Of a stretch of DNA of 37,107 bases, positions 7,325-14,989 are shown piece by piece; the first letter of the stretch is position 1; each line of letters starts with the position of its first letter. The translations under genes and the position numbers were made by a program. This stretch comes from Acidithiobacillus sp. HP-2 (GTDB lineage: Bacteria > Pseudomonadota > Gammaproteobacteria > Acidithiobacillales > Acidithiobacillaceae). The DNA is taken from positions 1-37,107 of the forward strand of contig NZ_JACKZA010000022.1 in assembly GCF_015100155.1 (NCBI RefSeq), read 5' to 3'. The notes beneath the pieces were generated by a model. That model did no database searches, was not told the DNA's origin, and saw only the letters and a program-made list of their open reading frames with translations.

Positions 7325-8568
7325 GCCGGCATTTTGCAGATCGCGATCCGGCAGATCTGCGCGTTTACCGGGATGCCGGTGGGTATGTGGGGCTTGCAAG
7401 AGCCGTGCAGATGGATCCCGCTGATATTATTGCGGAACTGGAAAAATCCGGACTTCGGGGTTGTGGTGGTGCGGGCTTTCCGACGGGCCTCAAATGGCGG
7501 CTGCGCGGAGTTGATGCTCCTGAACCGCGTTATCTGGTTTGCAATCTGGATGAAACCGAGCCGGGCAGTATCAAGGACCGGGCTCTGCTTTTCGGGGCTC
7601 CGCACCATATTCTGGAAGGCATGTTTATTGCGGCGCACGCTCTGGGGGTGCGCTATGCCGTCGTTTTTGTACGGGGTGAATATGCAGCAGGTGCCCGTGT
7701 TCTGGAAAAAGCGCTGCATCAGGCCCGCGAGGCAGGACTAATGCGCTTGCCTGATGGCGATTTGCGCCTGGATATTCATGTTTCTTTGGGACGCTATATT
7801 TGTGGCGAAGATTCGGCCATTCTCAATGCCATTGAAGGCAAACGCGCAAATCCGCGTAAAAAACCGCCGCATATCAGTCAGCAGGGGCTCTGGCAGCAAC
7901 CGACCACCGTCAACAACGCCGAAAGCATTGCGCATTTGCCGGGTATTTTTGCGCATGGCGCGGACTGGTTTCGCAGTCTGGGTGTCAATGGCGGCGTGGG
8001 CAGCAAATTGTACAGTGTCTGCGGCCCTGCAAAACGCCCCGGTGTTTTTGAATTGCCCATGGGAACGACCGCTCAGGAAATACTGTTTGAACATGCAGGA
8101 GGTTTGCTGCCAGGGCGCACTTTGCGCGCGGTGTTGCCGGGTGGCTCCTCCACACCCTTTCTGATGCCCGAACACTTTGATACGCCCATGCATTTTGATG
8201 CAGTGGCCAAAGTCGGTTCCCGACTGGGCACCGGGGGCTTTATTCTGATGGATGATCGGCAGTGCCCCGTCGATTTTCTGGTGGCGACGACCCGTTTTTT
8301 CGCGCGCGAATCGTGCGGGTTCTGCACCCCCTGCCGGGAGGGCCTGCCCTATGTGCGCTGGTTGCTGGAGCGGATTGAGGCTGGAGAAGGCAGTGCCGAG
8401 GATATTGCGACCCTGCATCAGCTCGGTGGGCAAATTGCGCCCAACAGTTTTTGTGCGTTGGCTCCGGGAGCGCTGATGCCGGTGCTTTCGGGTTTACATG
8501 CCTTTGCGGATGATTTTGAGACGCATGTTCGTCTGGGTCATTGTCCATATCGGGGGCCTCAATCATGA
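7309..8568 (+). CDS. nuoF: NADH-quinone oxidoreductase subunit F (NADH/FMN/N3)
   Basis: NuoF binds NADH, FMN and the [4Fe-4S] cluster N3. In this 419-residue protein the glycine-rich flavin/nucleotide region reads GLRGCGGAGFPTGLKW (49-64), then CNLDETEPGSIKDR with the acidic pair next to NADH, then GRYICGEDSAILNAIEGKRANPR. The N3 ligands are in ESCGFCTPCREG and NSFCALAPG. Two deviations stand out: Cys52 replaces the Arg of the almost invariant GRGGAG, and GEDSA replaces GEETA at a segment linked in E. coli and Aquifex to nucleotide handling (from memory). Both are encoded clearly and flanked by intact sequence, so a sequencing error is unlikely though not excluded. It overlaps nuoE by 16 bases and shares ATGA with nuoG. 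Confidence 0.95.
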   Translation: MEAILSRHFADRDPADLRVYRDAGGYVGLARAVQMDPADIIAELEKSGLRGCGGAGFPTGLKWRLRGVDAPEPRYLVCNLDETEPGSIKDRALLFGAPHHILEGMFIAAHALGVRYAVVFVRGEYAAGARVLEKALHQAREAGLMRLPDGDLRLDIHVSLGRYICGEDSAILNAIEGKRANPRKKPPHISQQGLWQQPTTVNNAESIAHLPGIFAHGADWFRSLGVNGGVGSKLYSVCGPAKRPGVFELPMGTTAQEILFEHAGGLLPGRTLRAVLPGGSSTPFLMPEHFDTPMHFDAVAKVGSRLGTGGFILMDDRQCPVDFLVATTRFFARESCGFCTPCREGLPYVRWLLERIEAGEGSAEDIATLHQLGGQIAPNSFCALAPGALMPVLSGLHAFADDFETHVRLGHCPYRGPQS

Positions 8569-10862
8569 AGCATGTATTTTTTCTGGATGGCCAGGAGATC
8601 CCCTTCATCCCTGGACAGAACGTGCTGGAGGCGGCTATTGCTGCCGGAAAAAATCAGCAGATCCCCTATTTTTGTTTTCATCCCGCCTTGGGAAGTCTGG
8701 GGGCTTGTCGGCAATGTGCCGTGAAAATGTACGCCCATGACAGCAAACACCCACCCCGGATTACCATGGCCTGCCTGCTGCCGGCCAGCGATGGCCTGCA
8801 ACTGGTTACTCTGGAAGACGACGTGCATACCGAGCATCGGGAAATCATTGAGCTATTGATGACCAACCATCCGCTTGACTGTCCGGTCTGTGATGAGGGT
8901 GGACAATGTCATCTTCAGGATATGACGGTGCAGACCGGACATAGCGTGCGCCATTACAGCGGTCCGAAGCGTACCTATCGCAATCAGGACCTCGGTCCTT
9001 TGGTGTATCAGGAAATGAATCGCTGTATTACCTGCTATCGCTGCGTGCGTTTTTATCAGGATGCTGCCCAGGGTGAGGATTTCGGGGTGTTCGGCTCCCG
9101 CAACCGGGTCAGCTTTGGTCGCCTGGAAGATGGGCCGCTGGAAAGTCCTTTCAGTGGGAATCTGGTCGAAGTCTGTCCGACGGGCGTATTTACGGACAAG
9201 GTTTTTCGTCATGATTATGTCAGGGTTTGGGATTTGCAGCAGGGTCCTTCGGTATGTCCCCATTGTGCGGTGGGTTGTAACACGACTCCCGGAGCGCGTC
9301 TGGGAACCTTGCGCCGCATACGAAACCGCATACGGCCGGAAATAAATGGTCACTTCCTCTGTGACCGGGGTCGTTATGCTTTTCCCTACGTGACGGCAAA
9401 TTCCCGGCCCCTGCAGCCCCGCCTGATGGGCGAAACCACTCGTCAGGATGCCGTCTTGCGTCAGCTGGCCAGCCGTCTGGAAGAAGGACGCAGTGGCTTC
9501 CTGGGCTCCCCGCGCGAAGATCTGCAAAGTAATCTGGGTCTTTTTGCGTTGGCAGACTGCCTGCATGCGCCTTTTGCTGCGGTAACCAGTTCCTGGGCAG
9601 AAGCTCTGGCGCAACAATGTCTGGCACTTCCGCAGGCGCCCAGTTTGCAGGAAGTGGCGGCGGCCGACCGCATTGTGGTCATCGGCGATCTGGACAGCAT
9701 TGCCCCCATGGCGGGTTTTGCCGTACGTCAGGCATTGCGCCAGGGCGCACGCTTGACGGTGCTGGCCAGCAGCCGGACCGAATTGGCCCAAAAAGGGGAT
9801 TATCGGCCTTTACGCCCCAGTGCCTTGCGTGATCAGGTTGCCCAATTAGCGGATGATCCCTGTTTGCAGGGGGGGCGGTTTCCAGTGCTGTTGGCCACCG
9901 CAGAAACCCTGGGTCCATCTGGTTTGTATGCACTGCGCAAAACCCTGGAAAAACTGCCTGCCAACGCCCGGGCCGGTGCTTTTGTCAATCGACCCAATTT
10001 GTTTGGGGCCGCCTATTTTGCGGCAGACGGTCATACCGAGCGCCTGCAGCAGGCCTTGCGGCAACGCAAAATCAATCATCTGCTTTGTCTGGGCGCTGAT
10101 CCCTTGGGCGAGGACTGGGGGGCGGGTACCTGGCGCACACTCGCTCCAGGTCTGGATGGTCTGACCTTGCTGGATATGGTTGATTCGGAAACGGCCAGAA
10201 GCGCAGAAGCCTTGATACCCGTGGCGGCCTTTCCCGAGCGGGCCGGTTTATTTGTAAATTATGAAGGCCGGATTCAGGCGTTTTCACCGGTTTATCGCCG
10301 CGAGGCGCTGGTGCTGCACTCGGCTGTGCAGGGCAGCGGCTTTCCTGAGGCCGCCGGTGGCTTGAAGCACCCGATCGGTCCGCCGCCGCCATTGTTTTGG
10401 CTGGGTCGTCTGGCGGAAATGCTGCACTTGCACGAAGCCTGGCAAAAACGGCTGGATTTTTATTTGCATTTTCTGTGTCCTGAACGGCCAGACCCGGAGG
10501 GTCCCGGAGTTTTGTTGCCAGACACTATTCGTGCCCGCTTTGAAATCGCAGCAGTTCCGGCAACCCGGACGGTGACGCCCGAGCAATGGGAACTCGATAT
10601 TTTTCGCTGGTATGGTGGGGAAACGCTGGCTGATACGGCCGACGAACTGCATTCTCTGGCTCCGGCCCGGGGTTTGCGGGTGCATCCGGATGTTCAGGCC
10701 GTGGCTGCTACTTTGCATGGTCCTTGCGGAGACTTGCAGTTGCCGGTTATTGCCTGCGCAGAAATGGTCCAAGGGGTTATTGCCATTGATCAGGAAGGTT
10801 TCGCCGAACTGGGCTTATATCCTGGTGATCCCGTCGAAGTCAGCTGGGAGCAACGCCAATGA
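8565..10862 (+). CDS. nuoG: NADH-quinone oxidoreductase subunit G (Fe-S clusters N1b, N4, N5, N7)
   Basis: The 765-residue NuoG passes electrons through the peripheral arm. Ligands in order: N1b at Cys37, Cys48, Cys51, Cys70; N5 at His102, Cys106, Cys109, Cys115; N4 at Cys154, Cys157, Cys160, Cys204. A further C-x2-C-x3-C-x27-C (Cys231, 234, 238, 266) is the N7 motif kept in E. coli, Thermus and Aquifex but lost in mitochondria. The rest (about 270-765) is the molybdopterin-oxidoreductase-like domain, which in complex I binds no cofactor. Start is ATG 8565 in the ATGA overlap with nuoF; a GGGGG run 8 bases upstream is a weak ribosome site. The C-terminal domain is much more divergent than the Fe-S part. 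It overlaps nuoH by four bases. Confidence 0.94.
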   Translation: MKHVFFLDGQEIPFIPGQNVLEAAIAAGKNQQIPYFCFHPALGSLGACRQCAVKMYAHDSKHPPRITMACLLPASDGLQLVTLEDDVHTEHREIIELLMTNHPLDCPVCDEGGQCHLQDMTVQTGHSVRHYSGPKRTYRNQDLGPLVYQEMNRCITCYRCVRFYQDAAQGEDFGVFGSRNRVSFGRLEDGPLESPFSGNLVEVCPTGVFTDKVFRHDYVRVWDLQQGPSVCPHCAVGCNTTPGARLGTLRRIRNRIRPEINGHFLCDRGRYAFPYVTANSRPLQPRLMGETTRQDAVLRQLASRLEEGRSGFLGSPREDLQSNLGLFALADCLHAPFAAVTSSWAEALAQQCLALPQAPSLQEVAAADRIVVIGDLDSIAPMAGFAVRQALRQGARLTVLASSRTELAQKGDYRPLRPSALRDQVAQLADDPCLQGGRFPVLLATAETLGPSGLYALRKTLEKLPANARAGAFVNRPNLFGAAYFAADGHTERLQQALRQRKINHLLCLGADPLGEDWGAGTWRTLAPGLDGLTLLDMVDSETARSAEALIPVAAFPERAGLFVNYEGRIQAFSPVYRREALVLHSAVQGSGFPEAAGGLKHPIGPPPPLFWLGRLAEMLHLHEAWQKRLDFYLHFLCPERPDPEGPGVLLPDTIRARFEIAAVPATRTVTPEQWELDIFRWYGGETLADTADELHSLAPARGLRVHPDVQAVAATLHGPCGDLQLPVIACAEMVQGVIAIDQEGFAELGLYPGDPVEVSWEQRQ

Positions 10863-11815
10863 TGCTTTTTCTGATGGCTCTGGGCATGTTGTTTACCACC
10901 TTGGTTTTACTCGGCGTGGCGGGTTTTCTGGTATTTGCAGAGCGGCGGGTTCTGGGTTTTCTGCAGAATCGTCTGGGCCCCAATCGACTGGGTCCTCTGG
11001 GCGTTGGCCAGGCGCTTGCCGATGCCCTCAAGTTGATGAGCAAAGAAAATTTTGTGCCCGATTTTGCCGATCCGGTACTTTACCGGACGGCGCCGGTTCT
11101 GGTGGCTTTCAGCGCTTTGGCCAGCTTTGCCGTGGTACCGCTGGATCATCATTTTTCCTGGGCAGGCAACTGGAATATCGGTTTGTTGTTCATTCTGGCC
11201 ATGAGTTCTCTGAACGCCTATGGAGTATTTCTGGGGGGCTGGGCTTCGGGCAACAAGTTTTCCCTGCTGGGCGCAGTCCGGGCAGTGGCCCAGTTGGTCA
11301 GCTATGAGTTACCCATGGGACTGGCCCTTTTGGGTGTGGTTTTGCTGAGTGGATCGCTGTCCCTCAACGGGATTGTCGCGGCGCAAAATCTGCCCTATAT
11401 CGTCCTTCAGCCTCTGGGTTTTGTCATTTTTCTGATAGCCGGTGTAGCGGAAACCCACCGCCTTCCCTTTGATTTGCCCGAAGCAGAAAGCGAATTGGTG
11501 GCCGGATTTAATACAGAATACGGGGGGATGCGCTTTGGCTATTTCTTCCTGGGAGAGTATCTTGGCCTGACCTTGATCGCAGTGCTGACGGCATTACTTT
11601 ACCTCGGCGGCTGGCATGGTCCCTGGCTACCCGGATGGATCTGGTTGCTGATCAAGACGGCAGCGGTGATTTTCGTGTTTTTCTGGTTGCGGGCGACCTT
11701 GCCCCGACCACGTTATGACCAGCTAATGGCCTTGGGCTGGAAAGTGCTTCTGCCACTGGCCCTGTTCAATGTGCTTGCGACAGCTTTGGCGGCAGCTTTG
11801 TGGAGGCTGGCATGA
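10859..11815 (+). CDS. nuoH: NADH-quinone oxidoreductase subunit H
   Basis: NuoH (318 aa, eight hydrophobic helices) forms the membrane side of the quinone tunnel and the E-channel. The key charged positions of E. coli NuoH are all seen: Glu in VFAERRVLG, Asp in QALADALKL, Glu in LVSYELPMG, and the acidic loop PFDLPEAESELVAGF followed by NTEYGGMRF. The tail LRATLPRPRYDQLMALGWK is a family hallmark. This subunit is thus canonical, in contrast to NuoK, NuoM and NuoN. The first ATG of an ATGATG pair at 10859 overlaps the nuoG stop; GGGAG lies 9 bases upstream. Confidence 0.96.
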   Translation: MMLFLMALGMLFTTLVLLGVAGFLVFAERRVLGFLQNRLGPNRLGPLGVGQALADALKLMSKENFVPDFADPVLYRTAPVLVAFSALASFAVVPLDHHFSWAGNWNIGLLFILAMSSLNAYGVFLGGWASGNKFSLLGAVRAVAQLVSYELPMGLALLGVVLLSGSLSLNGIVAAQNLPYIVLQPLGFVIFLIAGVAETHRLPFDLPEAESELVAGFNTEYGGMRFGYFFLGEYLGLTLIAVLTALLYLGGWHGPWLPGWIWLLIKTAAVIFVFFWLRATLPRPRYDQLMALGWKVLLPLALFNVLATALAAALWRLA

Positions 11816-12342
11816 GGGTCTGGCGCAATATCTCCGAACTGGGTGCAGGGCTGTGGACGACCTTGCGTCAGCTGGGCCGAACTTCAACCGTCAGTTATCC
11901 TGAGGAGCCTTTGAACTTGCCGCCACGCTGGCGGGGACGGCCCGTACTTACGCGTGATCCCGACGGTGATGAGCGCTGCGTTGCCTGCCAGCTTTGTTCA
12001 GCGGTATGTCCGACGCGTTGCATTGAATTGCAAGCCGGAGAGCGCCCTGACACGCGCCGCTATCCACTGACGTTCCGCATTAATTTTTCCCGGTGCATTT
12101 ATTGCGGCCTCTGTGAGGAGGCTTGTCCGACGCTGGCCATCCAGCTCCTCGATGAATTTGCTTTCAGTAAAGAACACCACGCTGATTTTATCTACGAAAA
12201 AGAGGCGTTGCTCATTGACGGGACGGGTAAGCATCCGCATTACAATTTTTATCGGCATTCCGGAGTGGCGCTGCAAGACAAGGATAAAGGTGAGGGCATC
12301 AACGAAAAAACGCCCGTCAATGTCCGGAGTAATCTGCCATGA
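11812..12342 (+). CDS. nuoI: NADH-quinone oxidoreductase subunit I (clusters N6a/N6b)
   Basis: NuoI is a ferredoxin-like subunit with two [4Fe-4S] clusters leading to N2. The 176-residue protein shows C-x2-C-x2-C-x3-C twice: Cys56, 59, 62, 66 in CVACQLCSAVCP and Cys95, 98, 101, 105 in CIYCGLCEEACP. The N-terminal amphipathic segment LGAGLWTTLRQLGR would lie on the membrane surface. GGAGG five bases before ATG 11812 decides the start over a GTG at 11800. It overlaps nuoH and nuoJ by four bases each. The C-terminal tail (about 30 residues after HPHYNFYRHSG) is polar and poorly conserved. Confidence 0.95.
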   Translation: MRVWRNISELGAGLWTTLRQLGRTSTVSYPEEPLNLPPRWRGRPVLTRDPDGDERCVACQLCSAVCPTRCIELQAGERPDTRRYPLTFRINFSRCIYCGLCEEACPTLAIQLLDEFAFSKEHHADFIYEKEALLIDGTGKHPHYNFYRHSGVALQDKDKGEGINEKTPVNVRSNLP

Positions 12343-12833
12343 CAATTTTTCTGATCTTGCTGTTATTGTTGATCATTCTCACAGCGGGAGCCGCGTTGCT
12401 GGTGGTCCGTGATCCCATGCATGGCGCGGTGAATCTGGGCGTCAGCCTGCTGGCCTTGAGCATTCTGTTTCTGGTGCTGGGAGCACCTTTTGTCGCTGCT
12501 CTGGAAGTGATGTTGTATGTGGGCGCTATTCTGGTCCTTTTTCTTTTTGCCATCATGTTGTTACGCACTCCGCTGACGATCCGGGAAGAACCGCGCTGGC
12601 GCCGGGGTTTTTGGTGGCCAGCGGTGCTGGTGGTTCTGCTGACGGCAGTCCTGATCCTTCTTTTCAGTCGTCGCCCGGATCTGATGGTGCTTATTCAGGA
12701 AATAGGCCCAGGCACAGTAGGGCGTGCCCTTTTTGGTCCCTATCTCTGGCTTACGGAGTCTGTGGCGCTGCTGCTCTTTGCCGTGATTGCCGCCGTGCTG
12801 GCCATTCATCGGAGGGATGATCATGACGCTTGA
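12339..12833 (+). CDS. nuoJ: NADH-quinone oxidoreductase subunit J
   Basis: NuoJ (164 aa) has five predicted membrane helices and packs beside NuoK, NuoA and NuoH. The third helix has the conserved AALEVMLYVGAILVLFLF, including the Glu and Tyr that line the proton path, so this subunit looks normal at its key positions. The segment LFGPYLWLTESVALLLF near the C-terminus matches the family. ATG 12339 is in the ATGA overlap with nuoI; GGAG lies 10 bases upstream. The end overlaps nuoK by 11 bases. Confidence 0.93.
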   Translation: MTIFLILLLLLIILTAGAALLVVRDPMHGAVNLGVSLLALSILFLVLGAPFVAALEVMLYVGAILVLFLFAIMLLRTPLTIREEPRWRRGFWWPAVLVVLLTAVLILLFSRRPDLMVLIQEIGPGTVGRALFGPYLWLTESVALLLFAVIAAVLAIHRRDDHDA

Positions 12834-13134
12834 ACTCGCACTGGTGATTGCCGCATTACTTTTTGTGACTGGAATGGCGTTGATCATTTTGCGCCGCAAT
12901 CTCATTTTTTTGTTGCTGGGCATTGAGTTGCTCTTTAACGCTGCCATGGTCATTGCCCTGGCCGGAGGTGCCCGCTGGCATTCTGTCACCGGGCAAGTAC
13001 TGGTGGTGTTCATGATGGCGCTGAGCGGTGCGGCCCTGGCTTTGACCCTGGCCTTGTTGTTGCGCGTCAAACAGGAACTGGGCGGGGATACGGTAGATGA
13101 CCTGCGGCAGCTTCGGGAGGAAGTCGATGAATGA
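12823..13134 (+). CDS. nuoK: NADH-quinone oxidoreductase subunit K, lacking the second membrane Glu
   Basis: NuoK (103 aa) has three helices and a core similar to MrpC. Helix 2 keeps the first essential Glu (Glu35 in LLGIELLFNA, E36 of E. coli). Helix 3 reads VFMMALSGAALALTLALLL; in E. coli the matching stretch has AAAEASIGLALLL. Aligned from the shared ALLL end without gaps, the second conserved Glu (E72) is Ala71 here. The start ATG 12823 has GGAGGG six bases upstream; the ATG at 12817 touches the ribosome site. The C-terminal 25 residues form a charged cytoplasmic tail. Identity is clear from position, size and helix 2. The lost Glu, together with changes in NuoM and NuoN, suggests an altered proton path (inference). 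Confidence 0.93.
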   Translation: MTLELALVIAALLFVTGMALIILRRNLIFLLLGIELLFNAAMVIALAGGARWHSVTGQVLVVFMMALSGAALALTLALLLRVKQELGGDTVDDLRQLREEVDE

Positions 13135-14989
13135 GTGGCTTTTTCTAATCCCTGGTTTTCCTCTGCTGGGGGCGTTGCTGAATAGCATTTTTGGGGAGCA
13201 TTTTTCGCCACGGCAAATAGGTCGCATGGCCGCAACCATGCCCTTCCTGTCTACCCTGGTGGTATTTGCAGTCTGGATGACCCACGGTCGCGACCCGAAT
13301 CTCCATGAACAGGTCTGGACCTGGATTTCGGTGGGTAATTTCCATGCCAATATAGGCTTTCATGTAGATCAAGTGACTTTGGTCATGATCAGTATTGCCT
13401 CCTTTGTAGGTTTTCTGATTCATCTGTTTTCCCAGCAATATCTGAACGGGGATTACGGCGAGCGGCGCTACTATTTTTATTTGAACTTATTTGTGGGCGG
13501 AATGCTGATTCTCACCATGGCAGATAACCTGCTGCTTCTGTACCTGGGCTGGGAGACGGTCGGCTTGTGTTCTTATGCCCTGGTGGCGCACTGGTATCGC
13601 AAACAGGAAAATGCCTGGGCCGGGCGCAAGGCATTTGTGGTGACCCGTATTGGGGATACGGCCCTGGCATTGGCAATATTTATCCTGTTTGCCGAATATC
13701 ACACCCTCAATTACCACACCCTGTTTGCGGCTGTGGCGGCCCGCCCCGATCTGCTGGCCCTCACCATAGCGGGGATTTTGGTGTTGATTGGTGCTGTCGC
13801 CAAATCTGCGCAGTTTCCTCTGCATATCTGGTTGCCGGATTCCATGGCCGGTCCCAGTACGGTCTCCGCCCTGATTCATGCGGCTACCATGGTCACTGCT
13901 GGCGTGTATTTGTGTATTCGTCTGTACCCTATTTTTGCAGCAGTCCCCGGGATGCTCTGGGTGATCGGGTTGAGCGGGGCTTTTACCGCCCTGTATGCGG
14001 CAAGTTGCGGTATTGCTCAGGTGGACATCAAGCGGGTGCTGGCCTACTCCACCATCAGCCAGCTGGGCTACATGTTTCTCGGGGTGGGCATTGGTGCTCC
14101 TTCACTCGGCCTTTTCCATCTGCTTGTACATGCCTGTTTCAAAGCACTGCTGTTTATGGGGGCAGGTGTAGTCATTCTCATCTACAGTGATAATCATGAT
14201 ATTCGCCAGATGGGCGGTCTCAAAAAGCAGCAACCCTTTTTACGCTGGACGTTTCTGGCGGGTATTTTTGCCCTGGCTGCCGTACCTGTCATTTCGGCTT
14301 CTTTCTATAGCAAGGACGCCATTATTGCTACGGCTTTTATCGTCCCCGGTGGCAAGCTGCTCTGGGTGCTGGCATTGCTGGGCGCGGTATTTACGGCGAT
14401 TTATGCGTTTCGGCTTTATTTTCTGGTGTTTGAAGGCCCGGAAAAGCTGGGCGAGCCCTATCAGATGGGTTGGGGCATGAAAATTCCTCTGGGAATCCTG
14501 GCCGTTGCCAGTATTGGTATTGGCTGGCTGCAGTTTCCGCCGGGCTGGCCAGGCCCGAAAATCTGGTTACCCTGGCTGGCTCCAGAGTTGGGCATGCCGC
14601 CAGCCCCGTCGGGGGATGTGAATATTTTTCTGCAAGTGGCGGGTTCAGTGGCCACCCTCATTGGTATTGCCATTGCCTACAAAGCCGCACAATGGGAGCG
14701 TGAAGGTCGTGGCCTCAGTCGCATAGCCTTTCTTTTCAATGCCTGGTTTTTCGACCGGATTTTTCTACGCATTTTTCCGCCCATCTGGTACGCATTTGCG
14801 CATATCCTGGACCGGCTGATTGAGCAGGGCGGTTTTCAACTGATGCTGCTCGGCGGGTTGAGAGATGGTTTCGGGCTTGGTAGCCGTGCTCTGGAAGCGG
14901 GTGAAAATGGCCTGATCAGTCGCTATGCCAGTGGCATGATTCTGGGTCTGGTGGTACTGCTCTTCATCGCCTGGGGGTACTTGTTGTGA
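13127..14989 (+). CDS. nuoL: NADH-quinone oxidoreductase subunit L (distal antiporter-like)
   Basis: NuoL (620 aa) is the distal antiporter-like subunit with the long lateral helix. Its functional positions look canonical: Glu in LLYLGWETVGLCSYALV (TM5), Asp in TRIGDTAL, Lys in AKSAQFPLHIWLPDSMAGPS (TM7), His in SALIHAATMVTAGVYL (TM8), the CGIAQVDIKRVLAYSTISQ motif, Lys in HACFKALLFMG, and Lys in SFYSKDAII (TM12). It thus serves as an internal control against which the changes in NuoM and NuoN stand out. ATG 13127 has GGGAGGA about five bases upstream and overlaps nuoK by 8 bases. It shares GTGA with nuoM. Confidence 0.96.
   Translation: MNEWLFLIPGFPLLGALLNSIFGEHFSPRQIGRMAATMPFLSTLVVFAVWMTHGRDPNLHEQVWTWISVGNFHANIGFHVDQVTLVMISIASFVGFLIHLFSQQYLNGDYGERRYYFYLNLFVGGMLILTMADNLLLLYLGWETVGLCSYALVAHWYRKQENAWAGRKAFVVTRIGDTALALAIFILFAEYHTLNYHTLFAAVAARPDLLALTIAGILVLIGAVAKSAQFPLHIWLPDSMAGPSTVSALIHAATMVTAGVYLCIRLYPIFAAVPGMLWVIGLSGAFTALYAASCGIAQVDIKRVLAYSTISQLGYMFLGVGIGAPSLGLFHLLVHACFKALLFMGAGVVILIYSDNHDIRQMGGLKKQQPFLRWTFLAGIFALAAVPVISASFYSKDAIIATAFIVPGGKLLWVLALLGAVFTAIYAFRLYFLVFEGPEKLGEPYQMGWGMKIPLGILAVASIGIGWLQFPPGWPGPKIWLPWLAPELGMPPAPSGDVNIFLQVAGSVATLIGIAIAYKAAQWEREGRGLSRIAFLFNAWFFDRIFLRIFPPIWYAFAHILDRLIEQGGFQLMLLGGLRDGFGLGSRALEAGENGLISRYASGMILGLVVLLFIAWGYLL

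Noticed and set aside
8853-9791. 312-codon minus-strand open frame opposite nuoG
   Set aside because: Covers the Fe-S ligand region of nuoG on the other strand; no motifs or ribosome site of its own.
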